A stretch of 64,000 bases of DNA from Microglena sp. YARC (taxonomy: Eukaryota; Chlorophyta; Chlorophyceae; Chlamydomonadales; Chlamydomonadaceae), in the NCBI GenBank assembly GCA_022414725.1, contig CM039462.1, positions 44,764,945-44,828,944 of the forward strand, read 5' to 3'. Each line of letters opens with the position of its first letter. Within the stretch, counting starts at the first letter, position 1. Shown piece by piece: positions 48,631 through 56,876 of this stretch. A program made the position numbers and the translations under genes. The notes under the pieces were generated by a model, which worked only from the letters and a program-made list of their open reading frames with translations, had not been told where the DNA came from and did no database searches.

Positions 48631-49650
48631 ATCCCTGTAATATCTCTCACCACAACATTTGTTTGTATTGCGCAGGGATTCGGTGGTCACCGAAGCAGCA
48701 CTACTAGCACCAGGCGACAAGAATCAACTGGTACTATTAGGAGGAGTGAACGTTCGCATTCATCATCAGTTCGCGAGAACGAGCACCTAAAAGATCGGTT
48801 CCATGACCGGGAGGAGCGGTTCCATGACCAGGATCGGTGCCATGACCGGGAGGAGCGGTTCCATGACCAGGATAGGTGCCATGACCGGGAGGAGCGGTTC
48901 CATGACCAGGATCGGTGCCATGACCGGGAGGAGCGGTTCCATGACCAGGATCGGTACCATGACCAGGAGGAGCGGTTCCATGACCAGGATCGGTACCATG
49001 ACCAGGATCGGTACCATGACAAGGAGCGGTGCCATGACCGGAGGATCGGTGCCATGACCGGGAGGATCGGTGCCATGACAGGGAGGATCGGTACCATGAC
49101 AGGGAGGAGCGATGCCATGACCGTGAGGATCGGTACCATGACAGGAGGAGCGGTGCCATGACCGGGAGGAGCGGTGCCATGACCGGGAGGATCGGTGCCA
49201 TGACCGGGAGGATCGGTGCCATGACAGGGAGGAGCAGTACCATGACCGGGAGGAGCGGTGCCATGACACTGATCTAGGAATGTCTCCATCGATGTCCTTA
49301 TCAACGTTGAACCGAAGCGAGATATGTGCGGCTTACCTATCATATGGCGATTCCCAGGGCTTGGTCACGCCGTTGCAGATTATGTGGTGGAAGTACTGGT
49401 TGTCTCCAGAGGCCCGCCATAATTGGAGGGAGCGATCATGGACTCACCGAGACATCATGCGCGTGATCGTTCACATCCACCCTGACAAGAGTGAGACCAT
49501 GCGCGGAGATGACATGGACTATGAGGAGCACTTGTGGATGGACGAGCTCTCCAAAGAACTATTAAATGGGAGGGACACTGCATCTTGTCCCGTGTTGCCA
49601 GACATGGTTCGAAACGTTATGAAGGAGCTGTATGAAACACAATCCTAATG
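48631..49650 (+). pseudogene. Charged 13-residue-repeat protein with HPD-containing C-terminal region
   Basis: One plus-strand frame reads RRSERSHSSSVRENEHLKDR and then repeats of FHDREERFHDQDRC. Two one-base deletions within GGG runs (near 49040 and 49140) shift the frame; correcting for both, the repeats run straight into CHDTDLG and the region MSPSMSLSTLNRSEICAAYL ... SWTHRDIMRVIVHIHPDKSE ... WMDELSKELLNG. HPD after a helix followed by a long helix is the pattern of a J-domain, but the rest is too diverged to be sure. There is no ATG before the repeats, so the 5' end is lost or shifted. The 3' end is cut by a family-B MITE whose first bases supply the TAA. Confidence 0.45.
48790..49267 (+). 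repeat. GC-rich tandem repeat of 18- and 21-base units
   Basis: Units ATGACCGGGAGGAGCGGTTCC and ATGACCAGGATCGGTGCC alternate as a 39-base unit for the first half and then become mostly 21-base units. All frames are nearly stop-free on both strands, so long shadow frames appear on the minus strand. Confidence 0.95.
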
Positions 49651-49780
49651 GGCGTTCCAGCCTCCCGGTCGATTTTTACTGGTTGCGAAAATGGTCTGTA
49701 GCGGAATTGTGATTCCTCGGTGCTGATATCTCAGGCTATCGAGTCGTTCCGGAGGCTCTTAATTTTGAGTATAAATCCTG
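49646..49780 (+). mobile_element. Family-B MITE, right end lost
   Basis: TAATGGGCGTTCCAGCCTCC through TTTACTGGTTGCGAAAATGG and TTCCGGAGGCTCTTAATTTT. Compared with 40243-40414 the right inverted end is missing. Confidence 0.8.
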
Positions 49781-49786
49781 AATAGT

Positions 49787-50986
49787 TCAGAATAGTCCAA
49801 TGGCGAGTAACGCAAATACGACACCATTCATCCAGTACACATCTATAGACGAGCCTTTTAAATTAACAATGAACGCTGAGATTATGTACACCAATAAAGT
49901 GAGGATCCAAAACATGTAATACGATTTACTTGCACTGGTTCTCTTCTTGCTCAATTCCATGTTGCGGTACATTGTCATCGCGTCCTCCTTGCGAACCATT
50001 AGTTCATTGTTGCCGCGCAGTACATAACTTCTAAGTTTCTCATTGGTTTTGGAGATATTGACAACTTTTTTGTACATCGCCATGATGGCATGGTCACCTG
50101 TCGTGACGTCCTGGCGCGCGTAAAAATGAACGATCGTGTTCATAAACGTCTTCATAAGCATGGGTGACAGTTGGACCGCTATTTTCGCATCACTCGCTAT
50201 GTTCTCGAGTTCGTTCAATAAAATAAATATTATTTGAGTGGCAGCTGTCATCAAGAGCATTTCTGCTGTGCGAGAGTCATACACAGTCGAGTCTGGACGG
50301 ACTAAAGGCTGCCCTGTAGACATGTTTATAAGCCTGTCATCTTTGCAGAACATACCAACGTATAATGCTCTCACAAAAGGCCTCAACCCTATGAAGTACA
50401 TCGCCTTAATCTGCGACCCTTTTAGAGGAGATGATGAACTCGAGTGGAAGTCGATGGCGATCTTCTCGCATTTTTCATCACACTCCTCGAGTGTCCTTGC
50501 CGAAACAGGGAACTCATTAATGATCAATACAGCGGTGTTATTAATTAGAGTTAAGTACTCACCATATTGCGCTTCAGAAAACTTAGTTGTCCCGAATGAG
50601 ATGAATCCGTCTTCGTCGCGGCCTGTGTTAGGCTCAGTTCCAATAATAGCGCTCATTTGCATGGTTGCCATCATAACGCCTGCGAAAAGAATCTTGGTAA
50701 CGATTTCGCCAGGGGAGGAGTTTTGCAATAATGAGAATGCGCCTCCGATAATGAGTAAGTAAACGTTATTGGCGGTGTTCGAAGATAATGAAAAAAACCT
50801 CTTGTTGGAAATCGCTCGATCGAGCTCCTTTACCCCACCCGTGACGATCGGTTGCAAGTACATGCGATCCGTAAGCTGCGTAAAGTCGAGACGATTCGAG
50901 TCAGTCAACGCCCTTAGGACGGGGTGCAATACCGCCTTAGTCAAGGGTGGAACTGCGATAGAAGTTGTATTTTGTCGCTCTTGCAT
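49787..50986 (-). CDS. Membrane protein of unknown function, 399 residues
   Basis: Intact frame. It starts MQERQNTTSIAVPPLTKAVL. Hydrophobic stretches occur near residues 78-86 and 95-112 (ANNVYLLIIGGAFSLLQ, ILFAGVMMATMQMSAIIG), near 240-260 (MLLMTAATQIIFILL), and as two closely spaced C-terminal segments (YYMFWILTLLVYIISAFIVN, VYWMNGVVFALLAIGLF). No family recognised; the C-terminal hairpin suggests membrane insertion in the virion or host membranes. A mariner terminus begins 3 bases upstream of the ATG (50989), so the natural promoter has been displaced or is inside the element. Confidence 0.65.
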   Translation of the reverse strand: MQERQNTTSIAVPPLTKAVLHPVLRALTDSNRLDFTQLTDRMYLQPIVTGGVKELDRAISNKRFFSLSSNTANNVYLLIIGGAFSLLQNSSPGEIVTKILFAGVMMATMQMSAIIGTEPNTGRDEDGFISFGTTKFSEAQYGEYLTLINNTAVLIINEFPVSARTLEECDEKCEKIAIDFHSSSSSPLKGSQIKAMYFIGLRPFVRALYVGMFCKDDRLINMSTGQPLVRPDSTVYDSRTAEMLLMTAATQIIFILLNELENIASDAKIAVQLSPMLMKTFMNTIVHFYARQDVTTGDHAIMAMYKKVVNISKTNEKLRSYVLRGNNELMVRKEDAMTMYRNMELSKKRTSASKSYYMFWILTLLVYIISAFIVNLKGSSIDVYWMNGVVFALLAIGLF

Positions 50987-50988
50987 GC

Positions 50989-51150
50989 TACAGTTGGCGG
51001 AACCGTAAAATGAAACATATATCAGATGGAAATAAATAAATGTACGACATCTCCGTTAGAAAATTGGCGTTAAGAATGGTCGCTGAATTGGGTTAAAAAC
51101 TTCTGTGTGTTACGAACATCAGTCTGTGGAGGTGGAAACGTTTTGGTGAG
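50989..51150 (+). mobile_element. Mariner right-end fragment
   Basis: About 160 bases from TACAGTTGGCGGAACCGTAA onward are the reverse complement of about 39240-39400, including the first codons of the transposase gene with small indels. No other end is present. Confidence 0.8.
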
Positions 51151-51156
51151 AATTTT

Positions 51157-51771
51157 TCAAGCATGCATGATTGCCTCAAACCTTTCAAACGCGACAATCT
51201 CGTCGTTCCCTGTAACCAACGCATTAAGCAACAACATAAGTAATGCGTTTGCAACAATTACGTTCTGGTACTCCTTTCCCTTGTAGTCATCGATCCTTTT
51301 GCGACCGTCCTTGGACACGTGGATGTTTGCCTTATTAGATACCCATTTCATATTGGACTCGATGAACTTCTTCAGAGATGTTTCAATCATTTCGTTCCCG
51401 GTGATCTTCTTCCTATTGATACCACGCACCAAGGAATCACCGCATGACATTTGAATCACGACATAAGGCAACAACATCCTATGCTTCTCAGAAAGGTTGT
51501 CGTAATCCTTCCTATCGATTATCTCGAGCAGGGGGGCAGGATTCAAGCAAGAACCGCAAACTATGTTATTGTACCGAAGCAACAAGCTATTAAGTTCGTC
51601 GTACGACGAAAACGGACACGCTTCTGGAGGTTGTGTGTTCGGGACGTGATCATGAACTACCCATGAATTATACACAACTTCGTCCTTTCCTAATGAAGTC
51701 TTGGTCTTGGTCTTGGTCTTAGCACTTGTGGCGGAGGGTTGATTTTTCATTAGTACAATTGTCATGATCAT
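51157..51771 (-). CDS. Unknown protein, 204 residues
   Basis: Intact frame with a lysine/threonine-rich N-terminus (KTKTKTKTSLGKDEVV, a simple repeat in the DNA). The core has a Cys-x2-Cys (NNIVCGSCLNPAPLLEIIDR), a helical region (KHRMLLPYVVIQMSCGDSLV, ETSLKKFIESNMKWV) and a basic patch (KDGRKRIDDYKGKEYQN). A region of this kind could bind nucleic acid, but I recognise no family. The 3' end abuts the mariner fragment. Confidence 0.55.
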   Translation of the reverse strand: MIMTIVLMKNQPSATSAKTKTKTKTSLGKDEVVYNSWVVHDHVPNTQPPEACPFSSYDELNSLLLRYNNIVCGSCLNPAPLLEIIDRKDYDNLSEKHRMLLPYVVIQMSCGDSLVRGINRKKITGNEMIETSLKKFIESNMKWVSNKANIHVSKDGRKRIDDYKGKEYQNVIVANALLMLLLNALVTGNDEIVAFERFEAIMHA

Positions 51772-51839
51772 ACATTTGTTCTCAAATAATTTTCGATTAC
51801 TTCATGAAAATATAAATTTCCTCTTAAAGTTGTTGCATG

Positions 51840-52256
51840 TCAATGCCTTGTTCGGGAGGGACAAGTGAATTGAACAGGCGCCGGTGGAGCAGACTCTACG
51901 CGTTCTGGGTACCTTGAAAACTGACAGACCCTAAGGTGGTTCTGGGACGACATGTCGATGCGAGGGTGGCACACAGGCTTGATGTATTCCTTTCCCTGGA
52001 TGCTTCCGTCGGCAGTCGGGAGGAAGTTGAAGCCTGGGCACTTGGTGCTGGGGCGGTTGATCCCTTTTAGATCGTTCTCGATGTCCACCAACGTCCCGTT
52101 CACATGCGAAACGTTCGTTCCGCCCACGATACCGATATCGACACGGCACTTATCGCAGTGCTCGTGCGCCGAGAGGTCAAGCATGTACTCTACAGGGGCC
52201 GTGCTCTCACCGAGACTCGTCGAGTAAGCGCATGCGTCGTATATAAGCCGATTCAT
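51840..52256 (-). CDS. Cysteine-containing conserved giant-virus protein
   Basis: Predicted 138-residue protein: MNRLIYDACAYSTSLGES, PVEYMLDLSAHEHCDKCRVD, IGIVGGTNVSHVNGTLVDIE, NDLKGINRPSTKCPGFNFLP, then a C-terminal part with CHPRIDMSSQNHLRVCQFSR. The pattern YD.CAY......S..P..Y.L.....E.C..CR...G.VGG..VSH..G.LVD.E.DL.G..R....C is one I recall as conserved across many giant viruses without assigned function. Paired cysteines suggest metal binding or disulfides. Confidence 0.65.
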   Translation of the reverse strand: MNRLIYDACAYSTSLGESTAPVEYMLDLSAHEHCDKCRVDIGIVGGTNVSHVNGTLVDIENDLKGINRPSTKCPGFNFLPTADGSIQGKEYIKPVCHPRIDMSSQNHLRVCQFSRYPERVESAPPAPVQFTCPSRTRH

Positions 52257-52294
52257 GTGTAGTATGGATTCACTTAGTTGGGATGGACAGAATA

Positions 52295-53066
52295 CTAAGA
52301 GATAACATTTTTTTTCGTACTCAGACCCGGTTGTTTGATGACGATGCTCTTGTTGGCAGTGGGCAGGAGGACACGGGAGCCGTTAGGAAGCACCATGGCT
52401 GCCACTGCGTCAAGTGAGGGGAGCACATGATCTATTTCTCCGTTTACAGATGCATGGGCGATGACTACAGCCAACGCTTTTGCGGCCATGCACTCATGTG
52501 TGGACGGAAGGTACCGGATAGCGTTGAGAGAGGGGCACTGCTCTAATGTGACCACGATATCTGAGGGAGTTGCCTGGTCGAGGGGCGCAGTTCGGAGGTA
52601 GCCATTCATGCACCGGACCACGGTGCGCACGTTCGCGCTCGACTTAGTTTTAATGGATGATGATGCCCCATGAACAAAGAACGCCTTTTTGAATTGTTTT
52701 CTTATTTCCTCGCGGAGGGAAGCTGTATCGTTGCCGTGTTTAAGAGAGGCGAATACAAGGAACAAAACTGTACAACGCTCGCGAGCTGGGAGAAGCGGAC
52801 GCAAACGCTCGATTGTCCAAAATAACGGGGATGGGCAATATCGATTTCTTGTTACAATTACCCATGTTATCATATTTATGGGTTCTAGCAACGAATACAC
52901 GTGTGCTGCTTTGCTGAATCTCCTCATCTCCGTCCTCTGTTGTGATTGTGAAAGGCCCCCCTATGAATGTATCGAACAATTGCACGACATGCTCTGAATT
53001 AAGATTCGGGCTCGCGAATTCTATAATGTTCGCCCCTCTCAATCGGTTACTTGTGGCGTCGATCAT
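52295..53066 (-). pseudogene. Unknown protein with one frameshift
   Basis: The minus-strand frame from ATG 53066 reads MIDATSNRLRGANIIEFASP, HVVQLFDTFIGGPFTITTED, RVFVARTHKYDNMGN. Near 52795-52825 it gives way to a second frame with CTVLFLVFASLKHGNDTASL, LREEIRKQFKKAFFVHG, VRTVVRCMNGYLRTAPLDQA and a C-terminal half rich in Ala/Val. Together about 255 residues. No domain recognised. The break is a single-base shift. Confidence 0.5.
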
Positions 53067-53109
53067 GGTTTACAGGTGTTGTGTTCTTAAATACAGTTGT
53101 TCTTAAATA

Positions 53110-53648
53110 AAGTGGGAAACTTTATAATCATCCAGACTGCAGATCGTTGCTTTTGGGCAACGTTGGGGGGTGCAGAAGGTTGAAGAGGTTCTCGAAGATA
53201 TTCCGAGTAGCCTCTTTGGTAAACCGTTCAACTGTCTGTGTCCCCATATCAGTATCAGGGGGTGGGGTTGTCGAGGAACTTCTCGGCGCGTCTCGGCGAA
53301 ACGCGAGAGGACGCTCTCTCCCAAAGACTTGGTGAAGTGTAAGCATCAGGATGTTTCTGGAAGCGTTCACATCGCGGTCCCAAGTCTTCCCGCAGTGAAG
53401 CATACCACCGCTCTGTTGGCGTGGCGCTCCGCTTTGACTGCTTTTGCAGTGGAGAATCTTATGAATCCGCTTGCGTCCTTCTGTACATTCCCAACCTGTA
53501 CCGTCTTGCTTCTTACGATGAGTGAGTGCCACCATGTTGCAAAGGTGGTTCTCACAGCAGCTGCATCGTTGAGATGTTCTGAACTCATCGATGTCCTCCA
53601 TGATGACGTTTTCTCGGCTACGAAGCTCGAAACGAATAGCTTGGAGAG
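53110..53648 (-). pseudogene. Fanzor-b C-terminal fragment
   Basis: The minus-strand frame, open from the IS607 boundary, reads FELRSRENVIMEDIDEFRTS then QRCSCCENHLCNMVALTHRK, CGKTWDRDVNASRNILML and RERPLAFRRDAPRSS. RuvC-II Glu (EDIDEFRTS), zinc-finger cysteines and RuvC-III Asp (DRDVNAS) are present; RuvC-I and the N-terminal half are lost at the IS607 insertion. A second copy of its tail is at 32620-32850. It differs from the intact Fanzor at 40971 and represents another lineage. Confidence 0.75.
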
Positions 53649-53736
53649 GGTTGCAACAGTTGACTCGTTTGCTTTCCGAAAATAAGTAAATCTAACAGTG
53701 TATAAGGAATTTGCATGTACTAAATATCAGAATGCC

Positions 53737-54300
53737 ATGTATGGCAACCAAAGCTTCTGTAAAATTGGCAAGGCCTCCGATGCCCTTGGTGTCTCCAGGA
53801 CCGTCCTCCGTCGATGGGCAGATAATGGCACGATCAGAACGATCCGGACTCCAGGCAACCAACGTCTCTTTGACCCAAGCAGCATCCAAGGCTACCTCAT
53901 CGAGCAGGAAAAAAAAACCAGCAGTCGTCAAGTCATTCTCTACGCACGTGTGTCCTCACACAAACAACAACACGACCTGCTCAGACAGCAATTGTTCTTG
54001 CAAACCCATATTTCTGACAAACATTCCGGATGCGAGCAAGTCAAGGACGTCGGATCAGGGCTCAACTTCAAGCGCCCTGGACTTTTACGAGTATTGGGAC
54101 TCGTCACGGCAGGACATGTATCGTCAATTGTTGTGGCTTCCAAAGACAGGCACGCAAGGTTTGGTTTCGAGCTCATTTAATGGATTTGCTCACAGCACTC
54201 CTACTCGATCACCAAGACAGAGCCCCTGAAGACGAGCTTGGAAAAGACCTCATGTCCATCGTTCAAGTATATAGTTACCGATGGAACGGTCGAAGACGCT
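53737..54300 (+). pseudogene. tnpA: IS607 TnpA serine recombinase, copy 1
   Basis: ATG 53737 opens a MerR-like DNA-binding region (CKIGKASDALGVSRTVLRRW, TPGNQRLFD) followed by a serine recombinase catalytic domain (RQVILYARVSSHKQQHDLLR; the Ser after ARV is the nucleophile) and SIVVASKDRHARFGFELI. The frame meets TAA at 54178. The expected C-terminal part (DRAPEDELGKDLMSIVQVYS, then RWNGRRRYK) survives in another frame to about 54310, after a deletion relative to copy 2. Both copies share the TAA. Unlike copy 2, this one has a 9-base duplication (IRTIRT). Confidence 0.75.
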
Positions 54301-55539
54301 ACAAAGTCAAATGCCAAACCCAAGTTGAGGACCTTAAAGCTGAAGCTGAACCCAACCAAGGCTCAGAAATCGATGCTGGCAGAGTTTGCGGGGTGCAGCC
54401 GGTTCATGTACAACAAGGCGGTGGCAGCACGGTTGGGCGTCGGGAGCACTCACAAGTCTGTCTTCCGAATTCGAGACAGGTATGTGACGAACAAAGTGAG
54501 GGGGGAGGGGAAGATGCCAAACCCGTACTTCAAGAATCGCCAATGGTTGCTTCAATGCCCCAAAAGCGTACGCCAAAGCGCAATCAAGTCTGCATTGGCA
54601 AACATCAAGGCTTGCTTTTCGAATCTGAAAGCAGGTAACATCAAGCAGTTTTCAGCTCCGTTCAGACGGAAGAAGACAGAGCTTGAGAGGGGTTGGGTCA
54701 TTGAGATGGATCAGAAGAACGTTTCCAAGGATGGCGACAAAACTCTTCATCTTCAAAGAAATATTGGGCAACATGCGCTACTTCGGTAGCAAACAACTCC
54801 ATAAGTTGATGCCTGAGGAAAACCCGACCCACGATCCGAAGGTCCAAAAATCCCGCTTCGGCGAATATTTCCTCGTATTGTCTGTCGCTGCTAGGAACAG
54901 AAGGGCAGAGCGGAAGCCTGTCAATCCAGACAAGGTTGCAACTGCCTCCATCGACCCAGGCGTCCGAAAGACAATGGTCACGTACTCACCTGAGAATGAG
55001 GAATCCTTCATGCTTGGTCAGGGACAGGCATCCGACCTTGTCAAACTCCTGCTGGTTCATGACAAGCTGCAGTCAAGGTTGGATACTGAGAAAACCTTAC
55101 GATCAAAAGAGAGGATGAAGATAAAGAAGCTGATGATTCGCATTCGGAAGACAATTTTTTACCTCAAGAAAGATTTAGGGACCAGACAACAAATTTCTTG
55201 GCCGCTCGCTACGATGTGTTGTTGGTACCTCAATTGGAGACGGCGAAGATGACAATCAGTGCTGAACGGGAGCTGACAACCAAGGTTGCCCGTCAGATGC
55301 TGACTTTGAGCCACTCTGTGCTGTTCAATCGGCTGAAGGAGAAGTGTGAAGAGTACGGGACAGTGTTCTTGCATGTGCTTGAGCATTACACAAGTCAGAC
55401 ATGCCCTATGTGCGGTTTCTTGAACAAGTGTGGAGAGACATACACCTGCAAGAACTGTCAATTCACCTGCGACAGAGACATTGTGGGGGCAGCTGGCATC
55501 TTCCTGAAGGCTGTTCGAACAGAAAATCCCTGTTCGTAA
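54270..55539 (+). pseudogene. tnpB: TnpB RNA-guided nuclease, copy 1, two frame breaks
   Basis: Pieces: KPKLRTLKLKLNPTKAQKSM, AGCSRFMYNKAVAARLG, NPYFKNRQWLLQCPKSVRQS (frame 1); then a shift at an AAAA run near 54740; FGEYFLVLSVAARNRRAERK, ATASIDPGVRKTMVTYSPEN (RuvC-I Asp) in the second frame; a further break near 55180-55200; then LEHYTSQTCPMCGFLNKCGE (RuvC-II Glu and zinc finger), CKNCQFTCDRDIVGAAGIFL (RuvC-III Asp). About 425 residues in all, the size of bacterial TnpB. Where this copy is broken near 54740, copy 2 is in frame, and copy 1 is in frame near 54850 where copy 2 is broken. Confidence 0.8.
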
Positions 55540-55683
55540 AGGACAGCATCCCCTGGGGAGTTGACCCCTATGATACCCCTATGGAGAATTCGTTGTCTTT
55601 CTTACTACATGTCCCCCGGGCCCCCGGATGTTTAGTAAGAAATTCATAGGTTCGAGGATATACGGGTAGCTTAAATTCAACGG
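55540..55683 (+). ncRNA. Predicted omega-RNA / right end, copy 1
   Basis: The 144 bases between the tnpB stop and the element boundary are identical in both copies and contain a strong hairpin (CTTACTACATGTCCCCCGGG pairing with CCCCCGGATGTTTAGTAAG). TnpB guide RNAs normally span the right end, with the guide taken from the flanking sequence just outside. If so, the guide here starts at 55684 (CCACAAGAACAACTGTA...). Inference from the family. Confidence 0.5.
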
Positions 55684-55718
55684 CCACAAGAACAACTGTA
55701 TAAAACACGAATCTTTTT

Positions 55719-56483
55719 TTACTTGATGGGAATCGGAGACATGGAGAGGCGTTTCATTGAACGACGGGTCAGTGCATCGTCGTTAAGTCGTTTCTTCTCC
55801 CAGTGCACATAGACATGTCTTGCGCCACCTGTTATTCGCACCAAAAGGTTTTGCACGATAACTTGTGAAAGGTATTGCTCTGCATTTTGTTTGTTCCCTA
55901 CTACACCATCGTCTTCTCCTTCGCTCACTATGACGAACGATATGGCTGTTATAATGGTGGTTCTCACCGCATTGAAGATGGCGAGGTACGTGGGGGGGTA
56001 TTCAAATGCATGTTGGATGAAAAAATCGCCTCTAAGTTCACCGTTCTTGATTCGGATTGGGAAGAATACCTTGAAAGGACCGCTCGGGAAGAATTCTTCC
56101 AGAGGGCTCGATGTGATCCTGCCCACCATGTCGTTGACGTGCTCGTCTAGGTCCCATGTCACGAACTTGCCCTTTTCGATAAAGTTGAAGACAGTCGCGT
56201 CCTCCTTGACGTTATCGAACCTAACCCATTGTACACTTGCAAAGTTCACGTAATTACTCTTACTACTACTATGCGATCGATCCTGACGATGCTGCTTCTT
56301 TTTGTCATGGCTATCTAAAGAATTCTTGTTGTTATCATTTCTATCCAAAATGCGATGACCATCGCCATCATGATGCTTCTCCTCCACCTGTACACTCTTT
56401 TTTTCTTTTCGATTTCGATTGCGATTCCGACCACCTGTTTGCGCTGTTGCAGGCATGAATGATGTCCATACAGCTAGGGACAT
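55719..56483 (-). CDS. Unknown protein, 254 residues
   Basis: An intact frame: a basic, low-complexity N-terminal third (RNRNRNRKEKKS, KKKQHRQDRSHSSSK) and a folded C-terminal part (VQWVRFDNVKEDATVFNFIE, LEEFFPSGPFKVFFPIRIKN, AEQYLSQVIVQNLLVRITGG, RHVYVHWEKKRLND). Possibly nucleic-acid binding by its basic N-terminus. Family not recognised. It is convergent with the nested transposon. Confidence 0.55.
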   Translation of the reverse strand: MSLAVWTSFMPATAQTGGRNRNRNRKEKKSVQVEEKHHDGDGHRILDRNDNNKNSLDSHDKKKQHRQDRSHSSSKSNYVNFASVQWVRFDNVKEDATVFNFIEKGKFVTWDLDEHVNDMVGRITSSPLEEFFPSGPFKVFFPIRIKNGELRGDFFIQHAFEYPPTYLAIFNAVRTTIITAISFVIVSEGEDDGVVGNKQNAEQYLSQVIVQNLLVRITGGARHVYVHWEKKRLNDDALTRRSMKRLSMSPIPIK

Positions 56484-56589
56484 TTTTTAGTGGAACACGA
56501 ACACAAAAAAAATAAAAATAAAATTCAAATTCAAATTCAAATTTAAAAAAAAATAAAATTCAACGGGACGATCCTCCGGAATGACTCTC

Positions 56590-56813
56590 TACACTCGACG
56601 GAATACTAAAATGAAACCGCTTTATGGAGTGTACGGTACACCTTGCGGTGTAACCTAATGTTGTCGCGACCACCGGAGGGGGACCGAGTGGTGTCTACAA
56701 CAATACGAGTTTTTATTCATCAGCGACCATTCTTAACGCCAATTTTCTAACGGCGATGTCGTACATTTATTTCCATCTGATATATGTTTCATTTTACTGT
56801 TCCGCCGACTGTA
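56590..56813. mobile_element. Internally deleted mariner copy (MITE)
   Basis: The left 125 bases match the mariner left end (TACACTCGACGGAATACTAA, GGAGTGTACGGTACACCTTG), the right 93 bases match 39308-39400 exactly or nearly so (CATTCTTAACGCCAATTTTC, ACTGTTCCGCCGACTGTA). The transposase is deleted between them. This is a direct example of a MITE derived from the full element. Confidence 0.85.
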
Positions 56814-56876
56814 GCCTGATATATCAGCACCGCGGAATCAACTTCCTCAAAATATTAGTGAACCACGGCCATTTGT

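Larger units (their letters stand above)
53649..55683 (+). mobile_element. IS607-type element, copy 1
   Basis: 2035 bases shared with copy 2 (60616-62655), from GGTTGCAACAGTTGACTCGT to TAGCTTAAATTCAACGG. The identity stops sharply at both ends, where the flanks differ. Both boundaries carry GG, in keeping with the GG-dinucleotide preference of IS607-family serine recombinases. Carries tnpA (serine recombinase) and tnpB. Confidence 0.9.
53092..55700. mobile_element. Fanzor-b element with an IS607 element nested inside
   Basis: The left end TACAGTTGTTCTTAAATAAA (53092) and right end CCACAAGAACAACTGTA (55684-55700) are inverted copies, each outer TA consistent with target duplication. Between them lie a truncated Fanzor gene (53110-53648) and a complete IS607-type element (53649-55683). 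The IS607 right boundary directly touches the last 17 bases of the Fanzor-b end, so most of the original Fanzor-b element has been lost. Confidence 0.7.

Noticed and set aside
48790..49267. Possible CRISPR-like or origin iteron array
   Set aside because: Units are directly adjacent, lack spacers, and read as protein repeats.
48687..49343. Three long minus-strand frames rich in Ser-Trp-His or Pro-Gly-His
   Set aside because: Shadows of the 18/21-base repeat; the opposite strand has a charged frame that leads into non-repetitive sequence.
53170..53685. 171-codon plus-strand frame
   Set aside because: Antisense to the Fanzor-b fragment with its zinc finger and RuvC motifs.
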